This document shows positions 8,318-18,024 of a stretch of DNA of 64,000 bases, in pieces. The DNA is from DAOTTY01 sp964451095 (GTDB taxonomy: Bacteria; Chloroflexota; Anaerolineae; Aggregatilineales; Phototrophicaceae). The translations under genes and the position numbers were made by a program. Below the pieces are notes generated by a model. It saw nothing but the letters and a program-made list of their open reading frames with translations, was not told the origin of the DNA and made no database searches. The stretch is taken from positions 5,501 to 69,500 of the forward strand of contig CAYVGI010000008.1 of NCBI GenBank assembly GCA_964451095.1, in the 5' to 3' direction. Within the stretch, counting starts at the first letter, position 1. Each line of letters starts with the position of its first letter.

Positions 8318-9669
8318 AGTGTGCGATTGACCAGCCCTTTAGAAATAGCGTTGTGCTGCTCCACCAGAACGGGTAGCTCAACTGTCGTCAGTTGCCCGCC
8401 CTGCACCACAACCTTGCCCTGCACCACCGTCACGTCCGCGCCGACGGATTGGCAGAACACCAGCGCCGCGACCGGGTCGTGCTGGGCACCCGCAAAGGCA
8501 ATATCATCTAGCCGATATGCCGCGAAGTCTGCTGCCATACCCGGTGCCAACGCGCCCACGTCGTCCCGCCCCAGCACCTCAGCACCGCCCAACGTGGCGA
8601 TTTCCAGCGCTTCCCGCGCGCCCATCGCCGCCGGGTCACCGCCCACCCGCTGCAAGAGCATCGCCATCCGCGCCTCATTGAGCAGGTGCCCGCTGTCATT
8701 AGATGCCGAACCATCAACGCCCAACCCGACCGGAACCCCTGCATCTCGCATCGCACGCACGGGCGCAACGCCAGACGCCAACCGCATGTTGGAGCTTGGG
8801 CAGTGGCACACGCCTGTATGTGTGCGAGCAAAAAGCCCAATCTCTTCCGCGTTCAGCTTGACGCAGTGCGCGTGCCACACATCATCGCCCACCCAGCCCA
8901 CATCCTGGGCATAGTCGCCCGGACGCAGCCCGTACACATCCAGGCTGTAGCGAATGTCGTTGTCGTTTTCCGCCAGGTGCGTGTGCAGTTGCACACCATA
9001 GCTGCGTGCCATCGCTGCGGACTCGCGCATCAGGTCATTGCTCACCGTGAACGGCGAACACGGCGCAACCACCACTCGCAGCATCGCGTAGCGGTCAGCG
9101 TCGTGATACGTCTCGATAAGGCGCTGCGTTTCCTTCAAGATGTCCGCTTCGTTTTCGACCACCGCATCCGGTGGAAGCCCGCCTTTGCTTTCCCCCACGC
9201 TCATCGAACCCCGCGCCGCATGAAAGCGAATGCCGATCTCCTGTGCCGCCCGGATTTCATCGTCTAGCTTGCAGTCATTAGGGTAAATGTAGAGGTGGTC
9301 ACTGGAGGTCGTGCAACCGGAGAGCATCAGTTCCGCCATAGCGAGCTTGGCGCTCACGTAAATCGCCTCCCCCGTTAGCCCCGCCCACATCGGATACAAC
9401 GACTTTAGCCAGCCAAACAACTCCTCGTCCTGGGCAATCACCCGCGTGAGCGACTGGCACATGTGATGATGCGTATTCACCAAACCGGGAATCACAACGT
9501 GGTGGCGCAAATCCAGCACAACATCGGCAGTATCGCTTGGCATGTCGTCCAGCGTACCTACCGCTTCAATCACACCATCCCGGGCGAACAGCGCGGCATT
9601 GGTCAGTTCGCGTCGTTGGTCGTCCATCGTGACAAGGGTTTGAATGTTCTTAGCCAGTAGCGTCTGCAT
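8314..9669 (-). CDS. 8-oxoguanine deaminase (amidohydrolase superfamily)
   Basis: A 451-residue amidohydrolase of the COG0402 group. Metal-ligand motifs are NTHHHMCQS near residue 66, HTHLAENDND near 229, WHAHCVKL near 263 and GLGVDGSASND near 317. The sequence matches the enzymes that convert 8-oxoguanine to uric acid rather than SsnA, guanine or cytosine deaminase; features used are DEELFGWLKSLYPMW and GCTTSSDHLYIYP. It begins the operon with the Nudix and YgeY-type genes (4-base overlap). Urate would be a natural link to the xanthine dehydrogenase and PucR genes elsewhere in the window. Confidence 0.85.
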   Translation of the reverse strand: MQTLLAKNIQTLVTMDDQRRELTNAALFARDGVIEAVGTLDDMPSDTADVVLDLRHHVVIPGLVNTHHHMCQSLTRVIAQDEELFGWLKSLYPMWAGLTGEAIYVSAKLAMAELMLSGCTTSSDHLYIYPNDCKLDDEIRAAQEIGIRFHAARGSMSVGESKGGLPPDAVVENEADILKETQRLIETYHDADRYAMLRVVVAPCSPFTVSNDLMRESAAMARSYGVQLHTHLAENDNDIRYSLDVYGLRPGDYAQDVGWVGDDVWHAHCVKLNAEEIGLFARTHTGVCHCPSSNMRLASGVAPVRAMRDAGVPVGLGVDGSASNDSGHLLNEARMAMLLQRVGGDPAAMGAREALEIATLGGAEVLGRDDVGALAPGMAADFAAYRLDDIAFAGAQHDPVAALVFCQSVGADVTVVQGKVVVQGGQLTTVELPVLVEQHNAISKGLVNRTL

Positions 9670-9945
9670 AGATGCTCGATTCGAGTTAAGATAGGTAGCG
9701 GGTCATCGCAAACTGGTGGCGAAGTCTAACACGGGAGCACGGTGATGGGCAAGCTAACCAAGCACCGAGATACACAAAGCGGCACTATGTTTTGTAAACA
9801 CAATCTAACAACTCACAACAAGATAGCCACCCCTTTTTGTACCGTCTTGAGTAACATGTAGGTGAGAAAGAAAGGGCACGTTGCGGCGTTCATTTTGCCG
9901 CACAATCCCAGACAGACGAAAGCGAGTTCTAATAGGACGATCATT
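9670..9945. other. divergent intergenic region
   Basis: These 276 bases separate the minus-strand deaminase operon from the plus-strand giant protein gene and must hold both promoters. The right half is AT-richer than its surroundings. I see no convincing long inverted repeat and cannot place -10/-35 boxes with confidence. An AGGAC-type ribosome-binding site lies near 9934, upstream of the chosen ATG at 9946. Confidence 0.4.
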
Positions 9946-12900
9946 ATGCACAAAGATCGCAAACTAACACTCAGGATCAAGCGGGGCGCTAAGGGTCAAT
10001 CGCTCGTAGAATATACCCTTATCGCTACGCTCGTTATTCTTGCACTCATCGCCGCGCTCGTCGCCACCGGTCCCGCCATCGGCGACGTGTTCTCCAGCGC
10101 GGTTTTTGCTGCGCTAGGGGCAGAAGAAGCGCTAGATAGCCCCCGGCTTGGCGAGGACGACTTCCAGGCGACGCTGGCGTGGATTCAAAACCAGCCGCAG
10201 GTTGTCGCGCCTGGGGGCACCAATGTTGCCTTGGTTCCAACAGCAATCCCGGATGGCTTCGTCCCACCGACGGAACCACCTCCGCTGCCGACGGACACCG
10301 AAATCCCGTCGCCCACGTTTATCCCAACGGCAACACCAGAAGATCAGGTGTGGCCCATCACCTATTACGATAATGGCGGCAACCCCAGTGCACCGTTCGA
10401 CGCGCCAGACAGCAGCGGGCGCTACCGCCTGGATACCGACACTTACATCGGTCTGCAAGCGTGGACGGCGCTTTACTTCCAGGACGGTGAGAGCGGTACC
10501 CCGCTGGACAACCGCAACCTGCGCTACGACGAAGCGTTCTACCAGGAGCCAGGCACCGAAACGTTCATCCGCCCTGGTCGTGATATCCCACGTATCACGG
10601 AGCAGTGGTTCTCCGCACAGCTTCGCCGCGAAATCTGGATCAGCCGCGAAGACGCCCAACTGACCTTTACCATCGAAAACCCTGGTGGTGGTGTGCGCCT
10701 GTATGTGCAAACGCCCAGCGGCACCTGCGCAGACTTCCAACCAGGCTCCAATTCACGCGGTGCCACCACAACCAGTGGCTGCATGATCATTGACGAGTGG
10801 GTAGACGCGCCCCAGGCAATCCTCAGCGGAACCTATGAGTTCCCGTTCGATGGCGTTGACCCCGGTCCGGGTGTGACTGACCTCAACAGCCCGACTTACT
10901 TCACGGGTCCTTACGTGCTCTACCTGGAGTACTACCAGAAGACGGGTGCACCCAACCTCACGCTTAGCATTGACAGCGCCAAGGCAAGCCCGGACGACAC
11001 CGGACTCGCCGGGCAGACGACAAGCTGTAACTGGGGTCCCTACGAGGGTGACCGCTCCAACGAGCGTCCCTACGCCTGGAATGCCGCCGTGGGCTTGGAA
11101 GGCGACAACATCCCGAACAACCAGCGCTGCTATCTTGAGCTGCGCGGCTTTGTCGATATGGCACCCGGTGAGGAGCTTGCCAACTACGAAGGCGAGACCT
11201 ACGGCACCGCAACCGTACCGACGTTCACGTTCTGGCACATCTGGGACTTGAACCCCAACACGCGGGTTTGGCTGGAAGTGGCAGAATACAACGACGTTGA
11301 CGGCGACGACAACCCGGTCAACCGCCCGACTGCCTGGACGCGAGTGTGGCCACCTAACGACCTCAACAACCAGCGTAACTACGAGTGGACACAGGAAGAG
11401 ATCGAACTCACTGGTTACAATGTGGGGGACAATCTCGCCTACCGCTTCGTCATTGAGAACAACGGCGGCGGTGGTGGTCGCAAGCGCTGGTTCGTTGACG
11501 ACATCCGCATTGGCAGCAAGAACCTGCCAGACCTCACGGTGCAAAACCCTGGCGCGGCAGATACCTTCACGGTGTGCAACAACACCGACCCCACAGCAGG
11601 ACCGGTTTGCGAGTCCTACTGGAACATGGAAGACACCGCCAAAGTCCTGCGTGACTTCCGTACCACCGGGCGCTGGGACTTCACCCCCACGGGCGCACAT
11701 GTAGGCACAGGTTTAGGCGATGACCCCGGCAGGCGCTACAGCCTGGAACCCGGTGCCGACCTGAACAGCGTGCCGACCGACCGACGCATTTACTACGTTG
11801 AGTTTGATAAGCGCGTTGACGTTAGCAACACATCCGCAGATGGCATCATCTTCGACAGCGACCCGAACGGCATCGCCGCCGCACCGCCGGACGAAGACGG
11901 TGACGACGGTGCGCCGCTGCTATCCTTCTGGCACAGCTACAACCTGCGAGACTACGTGAGCCTGCAAGTGCAGTACTACGATGACGCTGCTGGCGAATGG
12001 CGCCTGCTGCGCGAAGTCGTGAGCACCCGTGCCGCGTCGGAGGCGTCCGCATCATCCACGTTCGTGCAAGTTCCGCTAAACGAGCGCGAGGTCGCCGATG
12101 AGAATGGCTACGGCACTGGCGTGTTCGACACCGCCGATACCGACATTGACGGCGACGGCTCTTTCTGGACGGAATGGTACCAGGGTCCCCTGCGTATGCG
12201 CTTCGCCATGATCGTTGACGAGAACGCCATCAACGACGCGCTTGACGGTTGGACGCTTGACGACATCGAAATTGAGCGCCTGGGCAACTTCACCTACACG
12301 GCATACCCATTTGCCGACAGCGCAGGCGATGCCATCATCGCCTACGACACGGCGAACAACAGCGAAATCACCTTCACAGGCTTCGACGAATCGCTCGACC
12401 GCTGGCTGCGCACCGGCACTTGGGCAATCTCCAATGAACGTTCCTACACGGGCACCAACGTCTTTAGCGACAGCCCAAACAGCGACTACATCGCCGGGTC
12501 AAACTCTGTACTGGAGCTGCGTGCGCCAATCGACCTAAACAGCGACACGTTCGATAACCCACTTGCCCTGGGCTGTGACCCCGTACAATCTGCTATTCCG
12601 GTTACATGTGCTGACCCAACACAGCGGCACTCCGCAGCGGTTAACCCAGTGCTCTCCTTCTGGTGGAACCGTGACATGGATGTCGGCAGTCGCTTTACCG
12701 TAGAAATCCGCCCCAACGGCGGGCAAGACGCACCAATCACCGTGTGGGAGTACAACTACTCGTCGGACAATGGCGAACAACCCGCTTGGGAGCGCGTAGA
12801 AATCGCACTGAACCCGTTTGTTCTCGACGATCCAGATCCGCTGCTGGTTTACGACGATGACATTGTCGTTGTCTTCCGCCTGGACGCACGCGGCAACAGC

Positions 12901-15900
12901 AGCGCACGTGGCAACGGTGTCTTCGTAGACGACATCGTGCTGCAAGAGGACATCGTCCCACGCGGCTTCCGCCTGTGGAGTGGTGACACTGACGGCGTCA
13001 GCGGTGACGGCTCTCGTTACATCGACACAATTGACGACCGCAGCTCAATCAGCAACGATGATAATATTCTGGAAGACGAGCGCGGCAATTGGTGGAACCG
13101 CTGGTACAGGGGTGGCGAGTGGTACTCCGACTTCTACACCTACACCTACCTGGCGCAGGGCGCACAGGAGCGCACCGACCTAATGGCTCGCTCTGGCACG
13201 CAGTTGTTCCACGACAGCCCGCCCACCAGCGAAGACCCACTAGACAACGACGCCAGCACCACCTACACCTACATGCGGCGCAGCTACAATGTGCTGGAAA
13301 TGATCCGCCCAATCGACATGACCGGGCTGGAAACCGTGCAGCGACAAGGTGATCCAGAAGGCATCGACACAGGTGATGACAACGGCAGCCCGTTGCTGTA
13401 TTGGTGGCAGCGCATGGATCGTGGTGACGACTCTCGCCTGCTGGTGCAGGTTGCCGTCCAAGATGACAACCCACCCGCAGACCGTATCGGTAACCCGCTC
13501 ACCTATGGCAACGACGAACTACACGGCTGGAGCCAATGGCTGACCGTTTACATCACCAACGACAACCCGGACGCCGACTACGCCTGGGTGCGCAAGGGCG
13601 TGAACCTTGCCAACGCGCCTATCTACAACAACAGCGGTAATCGAATCGACACCCGCGACTTTGTCGGTGAAGTTATTCGTGTACGTTTCGTGCTAGACGG
13701 CACCGACGTTACCAACACAGACGACCTGCGCGACGGCTGGTTTATCGACGACGTAGAGTTCACCACACGCATCCCCCGTATCATCGACGTGCCCCTGGTT
13801 GACAGTGGCGACAGTATGCTGAACTGGATGCCAGAGGGCACCTGGGGGCTGGATGTAGCGAAGTTCCGTGGCGGCAACGAGGTGCAGCTACCCGGTGGCG
13901 GTACCTGGAACGTACGCTATCTCAATTGTAACTACCGCCCCTTCGTAGAAACCAACCAACAGGCAAATGGCAGCCGTGGCGGGTGCGACGGCGCAGCGAT
14001 TTCCAACACAATGCTGACCAGAGCCGACTACCGCGCCGCCTATGGCAACTTCAACGCAGGTAACCGCTGGTACATTGAAGATAACATTAGCACACTGGCA
14101 TTCGACGTGGCGTTTGGTGATGATGCAAGAGGCGGACCGCCCAACGCACCAGCAGGCTTCAACTGGAGTGATGACTTCGCAGCGGAGTTCCGACGCACCA
14201 TTACGGTGACCGAAGCGCAGCGCTATCAGTTCTACACTCGCGCCGACGACGGCGTGCGCGTGGGCATCACCCCCTTCCCGCAGATTGACCAGGCAACTGC
14301 TGATCTGTTCGGGCTGACCGTGGGCGAGAACATCCCCACAGGCACAGGCAACTACGCAGACGGGTCAGTCGCTGGTGGGCGGGTATTCTACAACAACATC
14401 ATCGACGACTGGAACAACGGCTCAGCACGGGTTAATCAGGGTTCCGTAACCTTAATCCCCGGCGATTACCTGTTGACCGTGCAATACTATGAGGATGGCG
14501 GCGAGGCAGAAGTTGCCTTCGGCATCAGCAATGCCAACGCATCGTTTAGCGACAGCCCACTGAGCGTACCCCCGCCGAACATCGATAGCTTCGCAACGGT
14601 ACCCGTCAACTACCTTAGCGACAGCTCAATGGAGTTGGACGGACTGCTGGACTTGCGCCCCACCAACAAGCCCATCATCCAGTACTACACCCAGTACGAC
14701 CTGAACAACGTCAACGGCACCGCCTACCTGGAAGTGTCCCGCGATGGTGGCTTTGAGTGGACACGAGACAACCTGGAACAAACAGTCGTCGCGCCAGACC
14801 TCACCGTGCAGGCAAACAGCCCGACATCTTGGAATGGCAGGGAAGTCGACGAATGGGAGCAGCGCACCAACTCGCTGGAGGCATATGCTGGGCAGATGAT
14901 TAGCCTGCGCTTCCGCGTCCGGGTAGATGCGAACCTCAACCGCGTCCGCAACGAGGCGACTGATAACGACGACAACACGGCAGACGGCGTGTACATCACG
15001 GACATCCTCATCCAAGACTTGCAGCCCTCCACTCCGAACCCCATCATTCTGCGTAACCCGCAGCTAACCGTCAACGTGAGCGTGGGCGTACCCCAACCGC
15101 TTGACGTGTTTGCAGGCGGCGCTGCACCGCTGCGCTACGAGTGGTTCCTGGGCACACCGCCCGTCGGTGACCCCGGCACACCGGGCGTAACACCGCCAGG
15201 CAACGTCGCAGTGGGCACCAACAGCAACACGTTCACACCCCCAGCCGATCTGGTTCCGGGTCTGTACACGTACTGGGTGCGCGTATCCAACGCCATCTCG
15301 GATAACGACCCGAACATCTTCCCTGCGGTCAGCGTACCCACGGAATACCGTGTCTCCGACTGTGCACCGGTGGCGCTGGGCGACTGCGGCATCTACCGTA
15401 TCAACGTCAACGGCGACGACTTGTCCTCCCGTGACGGCACCCAGCCGGGCTGGTTCGGCGACCGAGACTCTGCGACACAGTTCGCCCCCGGTGGCACGAA
15501 CTTTAGCGGCAACAGCTTCAATGGTAACGATAACGGCGTTGCGATCCCCAATGTTAGCGGCAACGAGTTCGTCATCGCAGCCATCTCCGGTGCCGCGCCA
15601 GAGCAGGCTTACGAGCGCTTCCGTGCTGCTGGTAGTGGCAACAGTATGGCGTGGACGTTCCCGGTAGAGGCGGGGCAGTACACCGTGCGCCTATACATGA
15701 CAGACCCCTACTCCAGCAACAACCAGGGGCGCTTCAGCGTGCGGCTAAACGGTGACGTTGCCAACTACAAGACGGGCGGCACCAGCCAACCGCTAAACAA
15801 TGTGGACTTCTTCGACATCATCGGCGGTGTAAACCAGCAAGCAGCAGTGCTGGAGATGGATGCGGTGTCCGTCACCCCGGCACAAAACGCCCTGACGGTC

Positions 15901-16851
15901 GAAGTCAGCAATGGCAGCGACACCACCTACGTTTCCGCGATTGAGATTTTCCCGGTCACATCGCTGAACCCGGAAATCGTACAGCAGCCGCCCACAACCG
16001 CCACCGTAGCGGATGGCGCAACCGCGCAGGTCGGCGTGAGCGCCACGGGTGCCAACCTCAGCTTCCAGTGGTATGAGGTCAGCGGACCGAGCGACTTTAG
16101 CACGGCAAACCCAATATCAGCGGGTGTTGCCACCAGTGTACAAGGGCTGAACGGTACCAGCGTACTCAGCATTCCCAACTTCACCGGGGCAGACCGCTTC
16201 TTCTGGGCGCAGGTCACTGGCGGACCCGACGGCAACAGCAACCAGACCGTGAACAGTGTGGTCGCTCGCATCACAGCGTGCACGTTCGACGCAGCAACAT
16301 CCGACCCCGGTACGTGCGGCTTCTGGTTTATCGACCTGCACGGCGACAACATCGAACAGGCAAACGACGGCACGCGCTGGTTCCCAGATAGCACAACACC
16401 CGGTATCACGATCAGCGACCCGAGCGCTACTAGAACCAACAACCTCAACAACTTTACCTACAGCGGTAACGTCAGCGAGGATCATGTACCGCGCGATGTG
16501 TTCGAACGCCACTACTCCAGGCGTGCCCGCTTTGGTTGGTCAATCGACATGAGCCAACCAGCAGGCGCGGGCGGTGGTAACGGCTTCTACGACGTAACCA
16601 TCTACAGTGCGGACAACACCAACCGCTCCGACCGTCGCTCTATGACGATTTACATCGAGGGTGTGGAAGTCATCACCAACTATCACCCGGAGAACGACCC
16701 GTTCTGCGGCGACGATAACCGCTTCTGTTCTATCACGTTCAATGACATACAGGTAACCGACGGTGTTCTCGACATTGAGTTCGAGTCCACGCAAACGCAA
16801 TCGACCCGCAGGCAGGTTCGCGTCAACGCGATCGAGGTGACGCCGCGTTAG
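9946..16851 (+). CDS. giant secreted protein with Flp/TadE-like prepilin N-terminus and multi-domain beta-sandwich ectodomain
   Basis: About 2,301 residues. After a basic leader comes AKGQSLVEYTLIATLVILAL, a class III (Flp/TadE type) prepilin signal: Gly before the cleavage site, Glu at mature position 5, then a hydrophobic helix. A Pro/Thr linker (about 85-130) follows. Then come five related beta-sandwich modules, each with a strand like LSFWHSYNL and a closing WFVDDI/GWTLDDI/GVFVDDI/GWFIDDV/GVYITDI near residues 516, 768, 991, 1264 and 1681. A PA14-like domain lies at about 1320-1533, malectin-like domains at about 1805-2000 and 2115-2300, and Ig-like segments between. No C-terminal anchor is seen. 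ATG 9946 has AGGAC upstream; a GTG at 9862 is possible. Likely an adhesive or glycan-binding surface or pilus-tip protein (inference). Confidence 0.85.
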   Translation: MHKDRKLTLRIKRGAKGQSLVEYTLIATLVILALIAALVATGPAIGDVFSSAVFAALGAEEALDSPRLGEDDFQATLAWIQNQPQVVAPGGTNVALVPTAIPDGFVPPTEPPPLPTDTEIPSPTFIPTATPEDQVWPITYYDNGGNPSAPFDAPDSSGRYRLDTDTYIGLQAWTALYFQDGESGTPLDNRNLRYDEAFYQEPGTETFIRPGRDIPRITEQWFSAQLRREIWISREDAQLTFTIENPGGGVRLYVQTPSGTCADFQPGSNSRGATTTSGCMIIDEWVDAPQAILSGTYEFPFDGVDPGPGVTDLNSPTYFTGPYVLYLEYYQKTGAPNLTLSIDSAKASPDDTGLAGQTTSCNWGPYEGDRSNERPYAWNAAVGLEGDNIPNNQRCYLELRGFVDMAPGEELANYEGETYGTATVPTFTFWHIWDLNPNTRVWLEVAEYNDVDGDDNPVNRPTAWTRVWPPNDLNNQRNYEWTQEEIELTGYNVGDNLAYRFVIENNGGGGGRKRWFVDDIRIGSKNLPDLTVQNPGAADTFTVCNNTDPTAGPVCESYWNMEDTAKVLRDFRTTGRWDFTPTGAHVGTGLGDDPGRRYSLEPGADLNSVPTDRRIYYVEFDKRVDVSNTSADGIIFDSDPNGIAAAPPDEDGDDGAPLLSFWHSYNLRDYVSLQVQYYDDAAGEWRLLREVVSTRAASEASASSTFVQVPLNEREVADENGYGTGVFDTADTDIDGDGSFWTEWYQGPLRMRFAMIVDENAINDALDGWTLDDIEIERLGNFTYTAYPFADSAGDAIIAYDTANNSEITFTGFDESLDRWLRTGTWAISNERSYTGTNVFSDSPNSDYIAGSNSVLELRAPIDLNSDTFDNPLALGCDPVQSAIPVTCADPTQRHSAAVNPVLSFWWNRDMDVGSRFTVEIRPNGGQDAPITVWEYNYSSDNGEQPAWERVEIALNPFVLDDPDPLLVYDDDIVVVFRLDARGNSSARGNGVFVDDIVLQEDIVPRGFRLWSGDTDGVSGDGSRYIDTIDDRSSISNDDNILEDERGNWWNRWYRGGEWYSDFYTYTYLAQGAQERTDLMARSGTQLFHDSPPTSEDPLDNDASTTYTYMRRSYNVLEMIRPIDMTGLETVQRQGDPEGIDTGDDNGSPLLYWWQRMDRGDDSRLLVQVAVQDDNPPADRIGNPLTYGNDELHGWSQWLTVYITNDNPDADYAWVRKGVNLANAPIYNNSGNRIDTRDFVGEVIRVRFVLDGTDVTNTDDLRDGWFIDDVEFTTRIPRIIDVPLVDSGDSMLNWMPEGTWGLDVAKFRGGNEVQLPGGGTWNVRYLNCNYRPFVETNQQANGSRGGCDGAAISNTMLTRADYRAAYGNFNAGNRWYIEDNISTLAFDVAFGDDARGGPPNAPAGFNWSDDFAAEFRRTITVTEAQRYQFYTRADDGVRVGITPFPQIDQATADLFGLTVGENIPTGTGNYADGSVAGGRVFYNNIIDDWNNGSARVNQGSVTLIPGDYLLTVQYYEDGGEAEVAFGISNANASFSDSPLSVPPPNIDSFATVPVNYLSDSSMELDGLLDLRPTNKPIIQYYTQYDLNNVNGTAYLEVSRDGGFEWTRDNLEQTVVAPDLTVQANSPTSWNGREVDEWEQRTNSLEAYAGQMISLRFRVRVDANLNRVRNEATDNDDNTADGVYITDILIQDLQPSTPNPIILRNPQLTVNVSVGVPQPLDVFAGGAAPLRYEWFLGTPPVGDPGTPGVTPPGNVAVGTNSNTFTPPADLVPGLYTYWVRVSNAISDNDPNIFPAVSVPTEYRVSDCAPVALGDCGIYRINVNGDDLSSRDGTQPGWFGDRDSATQFAPGGTNFSGNSFNGNDNGVAIPNVSGNEFVIAAISGAAPEQAYERFRAAGSGNSMAWTFPVEAGQYTVRLYMTDPYSSNNQGRFSVRLNGDVANYKTGGTSQPLNNVDFFDIIGGVNQQAAVLEMDAVSVTPAQNALTVEVSNGSDTTYVSAIEIFPVTSLNPEIVQQPPTTATVADGATAQVGVSATGANLSFQWYEVSGPSDFSTANPISAGVATSVQGLNGTSVLSIPNFTGADRFFWAQVTGGPDGNSNQTVNSVVARITACTFDAATSDPGTCGFWFIDLHGDNIEQANDGTRWFPDSTTPGITISDPSATRTNNLNNFTYSGNVSEDHVPRDVFERHYSRRARFGWSIDMSQPAGAGGGNGFYDVTIYSADNTNRSDRRSMTIYIEGVEVITNYHPENDPFCGDDNRFCSITFNDIQVTDGVLDIEFESTQTQSTRRQVRVNAIEVTPR

Positions 16852-16886
16852 GGTTCACCGCACAGCCAACCGCATAACCATCATCG

Positions 16887-16919
16887 GCAGGTTCCCTCAA
16901 GTGGGGGAACCTGCTTTTT
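16887..16919 (+). terminator. intrinsic terminator of the giant protein gene
   Basis: A perfect 10-bp stem (16887-16896 with 16905-16914, arm GCAGGTTCCC) with an 8-base loop is followed at once by TTTTT. It lies 35 bases after the stop codon and isolates the giant gene from the kinase downstream. Confidence 0.92.
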
Positions 16920-17006
16920 GTTTGCTGTTACCCATCTGGAAACCTACGGGAGGGCTTGCTACACTGGTAGAACCATGTGCGAAGACCATCTACCAGGAGA
17001 GCCACC

Positions 17007-17996
17007 TTGAACCCAAGACAGGAACGCCAGGGGTTGCTGTTTATCCTCGTCGGTCCCACAGGCGCAGGCAAAAACACGCTCATGAACCGGGTGCTGGACG
17101 ACATGGAAGACCTCGCACAGCTCCCCACCGCTACATCGCGGGGCATCCGCCCGACCGAGGAGGAGGGACGCGAACACCACTTCGTCACGGAGCAGCGATT
17201 CCGCCAGATGATTGCCGACAACGACCTGCTGGAGTGGCAAGAGGTACACGGGCGGCTGTATGGGGTACCGCGTGGCACGGTAGAGTATCTCATCGTCAAC
17301 CGGCTAGATCGTGTTGCCGATGTTGACGTGCTCGGCGCAATGACTGTGCGTGCCGTCTACCCAGATAACGTGGTGCTGGTGTTCGTACAGCCTGGCAAAC
17401 TGGACAACATCGAGGCAACTGTGCGGGAACGGCTTGCCTTGCGTGGGGAAAACGAAGCCGAGATCGAAAATCGCCTGCTGCGCATCCCGATGGAGATGAG
17501 CTATGCGCCCTACTGCGACTATCTAGTCGTGAATGAGGACATGGAGCAGGCAGTTCGCACGCTTAACGGCATCATCCTGGCGGAACGCAGCCGCCGCGAC
17601 CTGGCAAACCTGAAGGTGCGTCAAGACTTTCCACGGCATCCGCTGGTGCACAAAGTCACTCTGGTCGCAACTTACGACGATCAGGCACTCTGCATAGATG
17701 GCACCCTGCCCGCAGACCTTATCATGGACGGCGAACTGCCACAGGAAGCGGCACTGCGGGCGCTAGAACCCGTAGAAGACCGCGCACCAAGCGTGCTCGG
17801 GGCAACACCGCTGCACGTCGACCTGCAACCCAACAAATATCACGAAGAGCTAATCTTCTGGTTCCAGGTGCCAGCAACCTACACCGATGACCTGCCTGAG
17901 GGCTGGTCTTGGGCACCGCTCGATTCGCTGCGCATCCCAGAAGCGGTGCGAGAGGCACTGCCAACCGCACCGCTGGAAAATCCAGTAGACGTGTGA
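17007..17996 (+). CDS. guanylate kinase-like protein with a C-terminal degenerate Nudix-like domain
   Basis: A 329-residue protein starting at TTG 17007, chosen because AGGAG lies 7 bases upstream; the GTG at 16977 lacks such a site. Residues 1-195 are a guanylate kinase domain: P-loop VGPTGAGKNT, TATSRGIRPTEEEGREHHF for GMP binding, LLEWQEVHGRLYGVPRGTVE, and a C-terminal CDYLVVNEDMEQAV. Guanylate kinases normally stop near 205 residues. Here about 120 more follow, with a strand-rich pattern (HKVTLVATYDDQALCIDG, GELPQEAALRALEP, YHEELIFWFQVPA) like a Nudix fold with the catalytic box lost. It should phosphorylate GMP to GDP. It is followed 28 bases later by ygfZ. Confidence 0.8.
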   Translation: MNPRQERQGLLFILVGPTGAGKNTLMNRVLDDMEDLAQLPTATSRGIRPTEEEGREHHFVTEQRFRQMIADNDLLEWQEVHGRLYGVPRGTVEYLIVNRLDRVADVDVLGAMTVRAVYPDNVVLVFVQPGKLDNIEATVRERLALRGENEAEIENRLLRIPMEMSYAPYCDYLVVNEDMEQAVRTLNGIILAERSRRDLANLKVRQDFPRHPLVHKVTLVATYDDQALCIDGTLPADLIMDGELPQEAALRALEPVEDRAPSVLGATPLHVDLQPNKYHEELIFWFQVPATYTDDLPEGWSWAPLDSLRIPEAVREALPTAPLENPVDV

Positions 17997-18024
17997 GCTA
18001 AACCGTAAACGAAAGACATCCAAC

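Noticed and set aside
10753..11700. A 315-codon open frame on the minus strand inside the giant gene
   Set aside because: The plus-strand protein has continuous domain structure through the region; the minus frame has biased composition (Val, Arg, Cys) typical of antisense of GC-rich genes.
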